DNA from: JAXDMK01 sp963765955
GTDB taxonomy: Bacteria; Actinomycetota; Acidimicrobiia; Acidimicrobiales; AC-14
Length of the DNA: 64,000 nt
Direction: 5' to 3'
NCBI GenBank assembly: GCA_963765955.1
Contig: CAVXYA010000002.1
Coordinates: 1,364,001 to 1,428,000, forward strand
Made by a program: the position numbers and the translations under genes. This document shows, one piece after another, positions 9,891 to 18,291 of this stretch; position 1 is the stretch's first letter, and each line of letters starts with the position of its first letter. Below the pieces are notes generated by a model that saw nothing but the letters and a program-made list of their open reading frames with translations, ran no database searches and was not told the origin of the DNA.

Positions 9891-10103
9891 TCCGACGAGC
9901 GGTTGCCACAGGTGGTCCCTCACAGGGACCGGGCGCGCCATCCGTTCGTCGGGAGGGAGCCGTCGGACGAGCGATTGCCACAGGTGGTCCCTCTACGGGA
10001 CCGTCCGCGCCATTGTTCGCCGGGTGCGAGCCGGTCCGGCGAGCGGTTGCCACAGGTGGCACCTCCCAGGGACCGTCCGCGCCATCTGTTCGGCGGGTGC
10101 GAG
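9891..10103. repeat. Three tandem copies of a 72-bp unit containing a hairpin
   Basis: Units start at 9891, 9963 and 10035 and are exactly 72 bases apart (the third is slightly shorter). Each has GAGCGGTTGCCACAGGTGG, then an inverted repeat such as GGTCCCTCACAGGGACC in unit 1, then a GCGCCAT block. They fill the gap between the LigD-like gene and the convergent YjbR gene. They could be a transcription-termination or mobile repeat element; no protein is supported. Confidence 0.8.
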
Positions 10104-10124
10104 GCCGGGGCCGCCTCCGGGGCG

Positions 10125-10499
10125 TCAGTGGGCTCGCTCGTCCTCATCGAGGACGGTGCGGGCCAGCCGCTTGGGCGCCACCAGGACGTAGGAGCTGCGC
10201 ACCCACTCCTCCACCATCCGCCAGCGGTCGTCGTCGGCGTCGGGGGCGAGGTCGAGAGCCACCCACCCGTGGCGGCCGAGCCCGTAGCCGGCGGGGTGCA
10301 CGTCGGCGTCGGTGGCGACCACGGCCGCCGCCTCCTCCTTGGGCAGCTTGAGGCTCAGGTTGCGGGCCTCCTGGTCGGAGAAGACGAAGTTCTTCCCCCT
10401 GACCCGGAAGGTGGGATGGTCGCCCCACTCGGCGATGTCGACCCGCTCCGCCTCGGGGAGGCGGGCGACGATCGCCTCCAGCCGTTCCATATTCCCCAC
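10125..10499 (-). CDS. MmcQ/YjbR family protein
   Basis: This 124-residue protein has the family pattern WGDHPTFRVRGKNFVF, then LSLKLPKEE and GRHGWVALDL, and a C-terminal EEWVRSSYVLVAPKRLA helix. YjbR proteins have a CyaY-like fold, and their function is poorly known. The start could be GTG 10499 or ATG 10490 (MERLEAIV); neither has a clear ribosome site, and the shorter form is equally likely. The stop lies close to the convergent 72-bp repeats. Confidence 0.8.
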   Translation of the reverse strand: MGNMERLEAIVARLPEAERVDIAEWGDHPTFRVRGKNFVFSDQEARNLSLKLPKEEAAAVVATDADVHPAGYGLGRHGWVALDLAPDADDDRWRMVEEWVRSSYVLVAPKRLARTVLDEDERAH

Positions 10500-10512
10500 G
10501 AGGGCTGCGGGC

Positions 10513-11532
10513 TCAGGAGGTCGCGGTGCGGTCGTCCACCGGGACGCCGCTGAAGCTCCAGGCGTCGGTCAGCCGGTCGGCGACGGAACCACGGTCGTAG
10601 ATGACGACCTTCTCCGCCAGCCGGCCGAATGCCAGCTCGAGGACGTCGGCCGGGTCGCCCTCCCCCACCTCGACCGTGGACTGGAGCCCGGCGAAGCGGA
10701 TGTCGACAGTGGAGGCCGGTTCGGGCTGGAGGCTCACCCGGGCCAGGGAGTCATGGGTGATCATCGGCCGGGGCTGGGTGGTGATGTCGACCGTGTAGCC
10801 GATCGAGCTGGCTGCGGCCCGTACCAGGGCGGTGGCGGCCCGGGCCTGGGCCGCCTCGACCTGGCCCGACGCCCAGAACCCCTTCTGGTCCTTGATGAAC
10901 GACGGGTGGCGGAACAGCACCATGCCCTCGGGCGGGGCGGTGGCCGGTCCTCCCAGGGGAACGGCGGGGGCGGCCACCACCCGCAGCCCGGCCTTGCGGG
11001 CCTTGAGCGCCCAGTCGATCTCGCCCCCCTTGGGGAACTTGAGGTCGAACACGTCGATGCTGCGGATGGCGGCCATGGTGACGAGGAAGCAGTCGGGATT
11101 GGGGGCGGGGATGTCGATCGCCTCGGTACCGAACTCCTCCGCCAGCTGGGCCGCCACCCAGCTGCGGGCGCCCCCGGCCGAATGGGACTCGAGGCCGGTC
11201 ACCATGGCGATGGCAGGGTCGGCCGCCGCCACCGCCCACAGGCGGGAGGCCAGGGGCCACGGCGGCAGCGGGCCCGAGAGCAGCACGACCCCGTCGAACC
11301 ACATGTCGCTGGCGTAGTTGATGGCCTGGTTGCGGGCCTGGGCCACGGTGACGGGCCGAGGCACCCGATGGGTGACCGACTCCCCCTCGCCGGGCCCGTG
11401 GAGCACGAGCTCGGTGACCTCGGGGCCGGGGCCGATGACCGCCACCAGCACCTGTCCCTCGTCGCCCTCGCCGGCGCCGCCCTCGTCGTCCTCGTCGTCG
11501 AGCCAACGGAAAACCGGACCCTCGGTGCTCAC
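10513..11532 (-). CDS. GT2-like glycosyltransferase-fold protein
   Basis: The 339-residue protein has a GT-A-like layout: VLVAVIGPGPEVTEL near residue 30, ARNQAINYASDMWFDGVVLLSG in place of the usual nucleotide-binding and DxD region, then FPKGGEIDWALKARKAGLRVV, which resembles the GT2 'GEDxDLxxRAxxxG' acceptor motif. The canonical DxD is absent, so it may be a degenerate or non-catalytic member. GTG 11532 is preceded by GGGGAG at a good distance. It is divergent from the YfhO-like gene, with only about 130 bases between starts. Confidence 0.6.
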   Translation of the reverse strand: MSTEGPVFRWLDDEDDEGGAGEGDEGQVLVAVIGPGPEVTELVLHGPGEGESVTHRVPRPVTVAQARNQAINYASDMWFDGVVLLSGPLPPWPLASRLWAVAAADPAIAMVTGLESHSAGGARSWVAAQLAEEFGTEAIDIPAPNPDCFLVTMAAIRSIDVFDLKFPKGGEIDWALKARKAGLRVVAAPAVPLGGPATAPPEGMVLFRHPSFIKDQKGFWASGQVEAAQARAATALVRAAASSIGYTVDITTQPRPMITHDSLARVSLQPEPASTVDIRFAGLQSTVEVGEGDPADVLELAFGRLAEKVVIYDRGSVADRLTDAWSFSGVPVDDRTATS

Positions 11533-11661
11533 GATTCTCCCCTGTGGATCACTGTCGTCCTTCTCTGGTGCGTCGCTCGTGCCTCGGCGGTGCTGTTCCG
11601 GTCGCCCGGCCAGCCTACGTTTGCCGCCGCCGACGGCCACGCGCAAGGCTGGCCCTTCCCG

Positions 11662-14600
11662 ATGAGCCCCATACCCGCCGTCGAAGGGATCCGCCGGCGG
11701 CTGGGGTACGCCACCACGCCCGCCTCGGCGCGACCGGCCCCACCGCCCCCGCCGGCCCCGCCTGCGACCGGGCCGGCGAACGACCCGCCCGAACAACCCG
11801 GCCTTCCCGTCCGCCCGGGACTGGCCGGCCGGGTGGAGCGCCATCCGGTGGCGGCGGTGACGGCCCTGCTCTCGGTGGTCATGGCCGCCTTCTCCCAGCT
11901 CTGGACCCGCGGCGCGCTCGTCATCGACGGGCCGGGCAACGCCCTCTACCTCCGGCTGGCCACCGGGTACGCCGACGCCCTGGGCCGGGTGCCCTACTGG
12001 TTCCCGGAGATGTGGGCGGGGGCGCCGCCGTGGGCTCTGGCCCCGTCGTTCCCGACGATGCTGCTCGTGCCCCTGGCGTCGGTGACGGGGGCCGACGCGG
12101 CCATCAAGATCGGCATCCTCGTCCTGCAGGTGGCGGGTGGCGTCGGCACCTACGTGCTGGCCCGCTCCCTCTGGGGCCGGACCCCGGCCTGCCTGGTCGC
12201 GGCCATCGTCTACACCCTCCACCCGCTGGCCATCGCCCATGGCGCGCTGGGTGGGTCGGAGACCGCGGCCGGCGTGGTGGCCGCCATCCCCTGGCTGATC
12301 TGGAGCATGCGGCGGGGCCTGCGGGGCGACGGCGCCGGCTTCCTCGTGTTCGCCGGCCTGACTGCCGCCTTCGCCATCCTCCACCAGGCCGAGCTGGCCT
12401 ACGCCCTCGCCCTCCTCTGCCTCCTGCTCGTGCTGGGCGAGCTGCGCCGGGCCTACTCCGGCCATTCGCCCACCCGAGCCAGCCAGCTGGTGGGGCGGTC
12501 GGCGGTGGTGGGCGGGATCGCCCTGGGCGCCATCGCCCACTGGCTGGTCCCCTTCCTCGCCATCGGCCGGTGGTTCGTGCTCTCGCCCCCCGAGCTGGTG
12601 CGGGGCGAGCTGTACTTCAACGGGAGCGCGGCGCTCGTCAGCCGCGAGATCGGGGTCTTCTTCCACCGCTCGGGCGGCCTCGAGGGCACCATGGGCTTCC
12701 ACACGCCCGGCCTGCTCCCCGCTTTCTTCTACCTGAGCTGGGTCTGCATCCTGCTCTCCCTGGTGACCCTGGTGATCGTGGCCCGCCGCGAGGGGGAGCC
12801 GGCGCTGGCCACGGTGCTCCTGGTCGCCCTCTTCGGCGTGTGGATGTCGACGGGCGGCGTCTCGCTGGCCGCCAGTGGCCCGGCCCTGCGCCAGCAGTGG
12901 CTGGCCCTGATCCCGGTGGGTGCGGCCGCCGGCCTCGCCGTCGGCGGCTACCTGCGGCGGATGCACCTGGGCAAGACCCACCGCTTCGTGTTGGCGGGGG
13001 CGGTGGCGGCGCTGGTCGCGTTCCCCTTCGTCACCCCCTTCGTGAGCCTGCAGGCGGTCGTCCCCCTGCTGGCCACCCTCCGGTTCCCCCGGTTCTACGT
13101 CGTCGCTCCCCTCGGGCTGGCCCTGGGGGCGGCCTATCCGATCACCTTCGTGTCCCGCTGGGCTGCGGTCCACCGCCCCCACGCCCGCCTGCTCCGGTCG
13201 TCGGCGCTGGCGGTGGCGGTGGTGGTCGCCTTCGCCATCGACGTGTTCCCCTACAGCTCCTTCTTCCGGATCCACCCCCCGCCCGCCAACGGCGCCTACG
13301 ACCGGCTGGCCACCGAGCTGGTGGCGGCCGGCGACGGCACCCGGGTCAACGCCTCCTACCTCGACCCCCGGACGGTGACCGAGCTGCTGGAGACCGGGCG
13401 CCAGACGAGCGTCGGGTGGCCCCACCCGGTGGCGGGGGTGCACCTCTGGCGACTCACAGGCGAGACCTACGTCGGCCCCGCCGGGTTCCGGGAGGCGGCC
13501 TACGGCCTGTCCGCCACCGGCTACCTGGCCGTCGAGCGCACCAGCGCCACCGGGACGCCGGAGGAGGCGGTCACCGACGTCCTGCTCCTCCGCAACCCCC
13601 GCACCCTGCCCATGGTGCGGACCTACGAGCAGGTGGTGGTGGTCGACGACGCCGACCTCACACCTCTCCTGGCCACGTCGTTGGCCGCCCGCAATGTGGG
13701 CGTCGTCAGCGGGCCGAAGTCCCTCACCAGCCGCTTCGAGGGCCTGCCGACCGCGGCGGTGCCGGCGGCATCGCCCTGCGAGCCGGAGGCGATCGCCGAC
13801 CTCGGTCCCATGGCCGGCGAGGTGGCCGTCGCCTGCGGGATCGATCCCTGGCTCGGGGCGTTCTTCGCCGGGGTGAGCTTCGAGCCCATCCGGGGCCAGG
13901 AGGTGGGGGCTATCCACGAGTCGCTGGCCAACGGCCTGCGGGGCATGGCGGTGTGGTTGGACGGGCTGGCCGACCGGGCCGAGCTGGCCCTGTACGAGGT
14001 CGGCGACGACGGCCGGACGCTCGGCCCGGAGCTGTCGCGGGGCCAGGCGGTGGGGATCGACGAGTACGGCCTGACCACCTTCACCTTCGATCCCATCGCT
14101 GAGTCGGCCGGGCGGCGGTACGCGTTCGTCCTCAGCTGTGGATCGTGCCTCGAGACGCTGGAGACGAAGATCCTCACCGGCCCCACGCGGGACGGCCACC
14201 CGGCCAACCTCGTCATCGACGGCCGCCTGATCGAGGGCCAGCAGGCCGCCTTCGTGCCCATCTACGACCGCCTGCTGCCGGCCAGCCCGCCCGGTACGAG
14301 GAGCACCGCCACCCGGCCCGGGCCCGGGCGGTGGCGGGTGGAGACCAACGGCTCCCTACCCTCGCTGCTGGTCGTGGCCGAGACGTACTACCCGGGCTGG
14401 TCGGCGACGGTCGACGGGAAGGGCGTGCCCGTCTTCGAGGCCGACGGGGCCTTCGTGGGCGTCTCGCTCCCCGCCGGCCAGCACGTGGTGACCCTCACCT
14501 ACCAGCGTCCGGTGGCGGCCGCGGTGGGACGCTTCATCACCTTCTCCACGCTGCTCGGCGTGGCGGTCTTCGCCTGGATGCGACGGCGGCGGTCAGGCCG

Positions 14601-14808
14601 GACGGGCGACGCACTCCAGATGGGCGCCCCAGCGGTTGAACCGGTCGGGGAGCCGGCTCTCGAGCCGGACGAGGGCGGACCAGGCCCGCCGGTCGCCGAA
14701 CGGGAGGGCCCAGGCGGCGAAGGAGACGAGGCTGTGCTGGCGGACATCGAGGAGGTCGAAACCGTTGTCGCCAAGAAGCCGAAGAAGGGTCGACGACCGA
14801 AACCGTGA
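11662..14808 (+). CDS. Large YfhO-like membrane protein
   Basis: 1048 residues. A proline-rich N-terminus (PPPPPAPPATGP) is followed by about 12 membrane helices, a large extracytoplasmic domain from residue about 540, and a C-terminal domain with the YfhO hallmark VVAETYYPGWSATVDGKG...SLPAGQHVVTLTYQRP, then a last helix. Such proteins are linked to glycosylation of wall teichoic or lipoteichoic acid and resemble GT-C enzymes. ATG 11662 is the first start after the upstream low-complexity sequence. The last 70 residues are Glu/Pro/Gly-rich and run 216 bases antisense into the next methyltransferase gene, so the true stop may have been lost by an indel. Confidence 0.8.
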   Translation: MSPIPAVEGIRRRLGYATTPASARPAPPPPPAPPATGPANDPPEQPGLPVRPGLAGRVERHPVAAVTALLSVVMAAFSQLWTRGALVIDGPGNALYLRLATGYADALGRVPYWFPEMWAGAPPWALAPSFPTMLLVPLASVTGADAAIKIGILVLQVAGGVGTYVLARSLWGRTPACLVAAIVYTLHPLAIAHGALGGSETAAGVVAAIPWLIWSMRRGLRGDGAGFLVFAGLTAAFAILHQAELAYALALLCLLLVLGELRRAYSGHSPTRASQLVGRSAVVGGIALGAIAHWLVPFLAIGRWFVLSPPELVRGELYFNGSAALVSREIGVFFHRSGGLEGTMGFHTPGLLPAFFYLSWVCILLSLVTLVIVARREGEPALATVLLVALFGVWMSTGGVSLAASGPALRQQWLALIPVGAAAGLAVGGYLRRMHLGKTHRFVLAGAVAALVAFPFVTPFVSLQAVVPLLATLRFPRFYVVAPLGLALGAAYPITFVSRWAAVHRPHARLLRSSALAVAVVVAFAIDVFPYSSFFRIHPPPANGAYDRLATELVAAGDGTRVNASYLDPRTVTELLETGRQTSVGWPHPVAGVHLWRLTGETYVGPAGFREAAYGLSATGYLAVERTSATGTPEEAVTDVLLLRNPRTLPMVRTYEQVVVVDDADLTPLLATSLAARNVGVVSGPKSLTSRFEGLPTAAVPAASPCEPEAIADLGPMAGEVAVACGIDPWLGAFFAGVSFEPIRGQEVGAIHESLANGLRGMAVWLDGLADRAELALYEVGDDGRTLGPELSRGQAVGIDEYGLTTFTFDPIAESAGRRYAFVLSCGSCLETLETKILTGPTRDGHPANLVIDGRLIEGQQAAFVPIYDRLLPASPPGTRSTATRPGPGRWRVETNGSLPSLLVVAETYYPGWSATVDGKGVPVFEADGAFVGVSLPAGQHVVTLTYQRPVAAAVGRFITFSTLLGVAVFAWMRRRRSGRTGDALQMGAPAVEPVGEPALEPDEGGPGPPVAEREGPGGEGDEAVLADIEEVETVVAKKPKKGRRPKP

Positions 14809-15288
14809 GTGCACCCCCACCCCGTCCCAATGGGGGTGGACGGCCCGGCCCAGGCGGATGAGGGGATGATCCTCCACCGTCTCGGCCACGATCAGGTGGC
14901 CGCCGGGGCGCAGGACCCGGCGCACCTCGGACAGCACCGCCGCCGGATCGGGCAGGTGGTGCAGGACGTGGAGCGACCAGACCAGGCCCACCGACCCCGT
15001 CCGGAGCGGGAGGTGTTCGGCGTCGCCCGCCGCCACCGGGGCCTGGAGGCCCGCCTCGGCGGCGCGCGCCGGGTCGTACTCGACGCCGATGGGCGTGAGC
15101 CCGGACCGGGCCATGCGCCGCAGCCAGTAGCCCCGTCCGCAGCCCAGGTCGAGCACCACCCCCGCGCCCGCGCCCAGCCGGGCCAGGCGGTCCTCCATCC
15201 AAGGATTGGCCACCCACGGGTCGTCCCCGGCCGGGCCCCGCCGACGGCCGGGACCGGGCGGGACAGGCGTCGGTGGCGTCAGGGTCAT
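14593..15288 (-). CDS. Class I SAM-dependent methyltransferase (Methyltransf_11)
   Basis: The 231-residue enzyme has motif I VVLDLGCGRGYWLRRMA, acidic loop GVEYDPARA, AAGDAEHLPLR and LHVLHHLPDPAAVLSEVRRVLRPGG, all typical of Methyltransf_11. ATG 15288 sits just after the stop of the secreted-protein gene, with TGAGGA in between; an upstream in-frame start at 15321 would overlap that gene by 29 bases. The substrate is unknown. Its 3' end overlaps the C-terminal tail of the convergent YfhO-like gene. Confidence 0.85.
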   Translation of the reverse strand: MTLTPPTPVPPGPGRRRGPAGDDPWVANPWMEDRLARLGAGAGVVLDLGCGRGYWLRRMARSGLTPIGVEYDPARAAEAGLQAPVAAGDAEHLPLRTGSVGLVWSLHVLHHLPDPAAVLSEVRRVLRPGGHLIVAETVEDHPLIRLGRAVHPHWDGVGVHSRFRSSTLLRLLGDNGFDLLDVRQHSLVSFAAWALPFGDRRAWSALVRLESRLPDRFNRWGAHLECVARPA

Positions 15289-15292
15289 GTCC

Positions 15293-15892
15293 TCACGACG
15301 GGCCACGGGTCGACCAGTCACGAGTGGGGGTGCGCCGTCGGCCCATGGCGTAGACGAGGCCGGCGATGGCCGGCACCGCGATCACTGCTCCCGCCACCAG
15401 CGACGGCCGCTGGCGAGGGGTGTCATCCTCGGACTCCACCAGCGTCCTGGTGGCTCCGGGTTCAGCGGGCGCCTCGACCTGCACCTCGACCGACGCCGAA
15501 CCTCGGACCAGCCGCCCGAACTCGGTGGTGCCCCCGCAGGCCACGACATGGAGGGCGGACGGACCGCCCCGGGCATTGGAGGCATCCCACACCAGGATGA
15601 AGTCGGCCGCTTCGGCCGGGGGGTCGAGGACGATGAAGTCCTTCCGGCTGTCGCCGACGAACAGCTCGACCTGGAAGATCGACGTAGGACCCTCGGCCCG
15701 CCCCGTGACCTCGACCCGGGGCCCGCCGACGGCCGCTCCTGCCTCAGGCGTGGCGATGGAGACGGAGGCCGCGTCCTCGCCCGGCGCGGGGCAGGTCGTG
15801 GGCTGGGCCCGGACCGGGCCCGGGAGAAGGATCGTGGCCGCCACCGCCACCAGCAGGGCGAGCGCCGCCAGGGGAATCTTCGGGCGGCGCAC
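15293..15892 (-). CDS. Secreted, C-terminally anchored Ig-like protein
   Basis: This 199-residue protein has a signal peptide (MRRPKIPLAALALLVAVAAT, cleavage near VRA-QP), a beta-rich domain of about 90 residues with SVSIATPEAGAAVGGPRVEV (bacterial Ig-like pattern), two cysteines, and a C-terminal helix SLVAGAVIAVPAIAGLVYAM followed by arginines. It should be anchored in the membrane with the Ig-like part outside. The GTG start has TAACCT six bases upstream (leaderless type). It is followed closely by the methyltransferase gene. Function unknown. Confidence 0.7.
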   Translation of the reverse strand: MRRPKIPLAALALLVAVAATILLPGPVRAQPTTCPAPGEDAASVSIATPEAGAAVGGPRVEVTGRAEGPTSIFQVELFVGDSRKDFIVLDPPAEAADFILVWDASNARGGPSALHVVACGGTTEFGRLVRGSASVEVQVEAPAEPGATRTLVESEDDTPRQRPSLVAGAVIAVPAIAGLVYAMGRRRTPTRDWSTRGPS

Positions 15893-15898
15893 GCTGGG

Positions 15899-15904
15899 AG
15901 GTTA
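15899..15904 (-). promoter_or_regulatory. -10 element of leaderless promoter
   Basis: TAACCT on the minus strand lies six bases before GTG 15892; no Shine-Dalgarno is present. The GT2 operon begins 74 bases away on the other strand. Confidence 0.45.
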
Positions 15905-15977
15905 TGCTCCCCCCGCGAGCCCGGGGGACGGCCCGCAGTCGGCCGGCGGGATAGAGAAGGGCGAGGGGGGGCCGGCC

Positions 15978-17156
15978 TTGGACGAGCGAACCGACGCACC
16001 GGTCGAACATCGACCGGCCGCGCCGCCGCCCGCCGAACCCCTGAACCGCTCCGCCGGCTCGAACGGGTCCGCCCCATCCGTGATTGGCTTCGCCCCCTCG
16101 AACGGATCGGGCGCCTCCGTGAACGGGTCGGCCCACGCCAACGGATCCGCACCCCCGAACGGGTCAGCCGCGGGCCGCGGATCGGTGGCGAGCAACGGAT
16201 CGGTCGCGAGCGACGGGGCGGTCGCCGACTCTAAGCCGGGCCTGGCCCTGATCACCGTCCTGATCCCGACCCACAACGACGGGGGCACCATCGGCCCCCT
16301 CCTGCGCCGGATCCTGGCCGAGCCCCGGGTGGCCCACGTGGTGGTCGTGGCCAGCGGGTGCACCGACGACACCGTCCCCCTCGTGTCGGAGACGGCGAAG
16401 GCCGACGCCCGGGTGCAGCTCTACGTGGAGGCCGTACGTACGGGCAAGGCGGCGGCCATCAACTTCGGCATCGAGCGCCTGCGCCACCCCTACGTGGTGA
16501 TCGTGTCGGGCGACGTCCTCCCCGAGCCGGGGGCCATCGGCAAGCTGGTCGACGCCCTGGCCCAGCCCGGCGTGGGCCTGGCCGGCGGCCGGGTCATGCC
16601 CGACAACCCGCCGTCGACGGCCATGGGCCACGCCTCCCACCTGCTCTGGCGCCTCCACCACCGGGTCGCCCTCCACCAGCCCAAGCTGGGCGAGATGATC
16701 GCCATCCGGGCCGAGGCGGTCGTCGCCCTCCCCCGCACGTCGGTCGACGAGGCCTGCTTCCAGGCCCTCCTGGAGACCAGCGGGTGGACGGCGCAGTACG
16801 TCCCGGAGGCGATCGTGGCCAACCGGGGACCGTGCACGGTCGCCGACTTCGTCCGCCAGCGGCGCCAGATCCACACCGGGCATCTCTGGCTGCGCCGCCG
16901 GGAGCACTACTCGGTCCCCAGCCTCCACCTGGGACTTCTGCTGGGCGAGCTCTGGCGGGACCTGACCGATGAACCCGAACGCCGCCGGCCGCGACCGCTA
17001 GCCTTGACCGCGGGCACCGTGGCCCTGGAGGCGACCGCCCGTCTCCTGGCCCGCCTCGACTACCTCAAGGGGAGGGAGAACGTTGTCTGGGCGATGGTCA
17101 AGAGCACCAAGGGCGGCCCGGCTGGCCCGAACGGGCTACGCCCTCGCGGCCGCTAG
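15978..17156 (+). CDS. GT2 family glycosyltransferase with Asn-Gly-Ser-rich N-terminus
   Basis: 392 residues from a TTG start preceded by a G-rich stretch. Residues 25-85 are an Asn-Gly-Ser-rich, disordered tail with about eight NGS repeats. The catalytic domain follows: TVLIPTHNDGGTIGPLLRRI, SGCTDDT, GKAAAINFGIE, then VSGDVLPEPGAI in the DxD position. Later come the motif RQRRQIHTGHLWLRRRE (compare QxxRW of processive GT2 enzymes) and hydrophobic segments. The start is uncertain because the tail is low complexity. It heads the operon with the SPASM-like radical SAM protein and the epimerase fusion. Confidence 0.8.
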   Translation: MDERTDAPVEHRPAAPPPAEPLNRSAGSNGSAPSVIGFAPSNGSGASVNGSAHANGSAPPNGSAAGRGSVASNGSVASDGAVADSKPGLALITVLIPTHNDGGTIGPLLRRILAEPRVAHVVVVASGCTDDTVPLVSETAKADARVQLYVEAVRTGKAAAINFGIERLRHPYVVIVSGDVLPEPGAIGKLVDALAQPGVGLAGGRVMPDNPPSTAMGHASHLLWRLHHRVALHQPKLGEMIAIRAEAVVALPRTSVDEACFQALLETSGWTAQYVPEAIVANRGPCTVADFVRQRRQIHTGHLWLRRREHYSVPSLHLGLLLGELWRDLTDEPERRRPRPLALTAGTVALEATARLLARLDYLKGRENVVWAMVKSTKGGPAGPNGLRPRGR

Positions 17157-18250
17157 CTCCTGGCGCTCGAAGGGCCAGCCCCGGCTCCTGCCGGTCAACG
17201 TCACCGTCAGCACCAACTTCCGGTGCAACTTCAAGTGCCTGAGCTGCAACGTCTACGACCGCAAGGTCAAGGAGCTCGAGGCCGACGAGTGGACCCGGGT
17301 CTTCAAGTCCCTGGGCCGGGCCCCGGCGTGGATGACCTTCAGTGGGGGCGAGCCCTTTCTGCGGGGTGACCTGCCCGACATCATCGGGTCCGCGGTCCAG
17401 CCACTGCCGGCCGGCGGTGGTGAACATCCCCACCAACGGGTGGTTCACCGACCGGGTGGTGAACGGGGTGGAGAAGATCTGCACCGCCAATCCCGACATC
17501 CAGCTGGTGGTCAACCTCAGCGTCGACCACCACATCCCCGAGCGCCACGACGTGCTGCGGGGGGCGGCCGGCTCCTACGACCGGCTCATGAACACCCTGG
17601 CCGGGCTGCGGGCCCTCGGGCTGACGAACCTCACCGTCGGCGTCCACACCGTCGTCTCCAACGCCAACGTGGCCGACTTCCCCGAGATCTCCCAGGGGCT
17701 GTCCAAGCTGGGGGCCGACTCCTACATCGCCGAGCCGGCCGAGGAACGGGTCGAGCTGCAGACCATCGGCACCGGCATCACGCCCGGCGGTTCCGGCTTC
17801 GCCCGGGCCGCGGCCGCGGTGCGGGAGAACGAGAAGGCGGCCCAGGGGGCGGTGGCCAAGATGGCCCGCTCGGTGCGGGACGAGTACTACGGCCGGGTGG
17901 TCCGCTTCCTCGACGGCGACGCCACCGCCATGCCCGTCTGCCACGCCGGGTTCCTCTCCGTCCACATCGGGGCCGACGGCGACGTCTGGTCGTGCTGCGT
18001 GCTGGCCCGCTCCTTCGGCAACCTGCGTGACCACGACTTCGACTTCCGCAAGGTCTGGTTCTCGCCCGCGGCCGAGGAGTTCCGCACGTGGATGCGGGAG
18101 CGCCGCTGCGCCTGCCCCCTGGCCAACGCCGCCTACACCAACCTGCTGGTGGAGCCGGGGGCGGCGTCGCGGATCGCGGTCGGCCTGGTGAGGAAGCCGG
18201 CGAAGGTACCTCACCAGGTGGCGGCCGATGTCGGGAGCGGGGACTCCTGA
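17083..18250 (+). CDS. Radical SAM protein with SPASM-like C-terminus, one frameshift
   Basis: About 389 residues. The radical SAM cluster motif is C48-x3-C52-x2-C55 (CNFKCLSCNVY), followed by MTFSGGEPFLR. The C-terminal part has CHAGFLSVHIGADGDVWSCC and a final CAC, as in SPASM/twitch enzymes with an extra iron-sulfur cluster. An extra C at 17401-17402 breaks the frame; without it the sequence reads AVQHCRPAVVNIPTNGW. The TTG start at 17083 has a strong GGGAGG seven bases upstream and overlaps the glycosyltransferase gene by 74 bases, so the two are coupled. The substrate may be a peptide or a sugar; unknown. Confidence 0.87.
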
Positions 18251-18291
18251 GCAACGGGATCGGGGGCAGCGGGGACGGGCCGGGCTCGGCG

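Noticed and set aside
9891..10103. CRISPR-like appearance of the triple repeat
   Set aside because: The units are directly adjacent at 72 bases without separate spacers, and no cas genes are present.
10513..14199. A 1228-codon open frame on the minus strand
   Set aside because: Only its last 339 codons match a protein; the rest is antisense to the YfhO-like gene and has the Gly/Gln/Arg-rich composition of a shadow frame.
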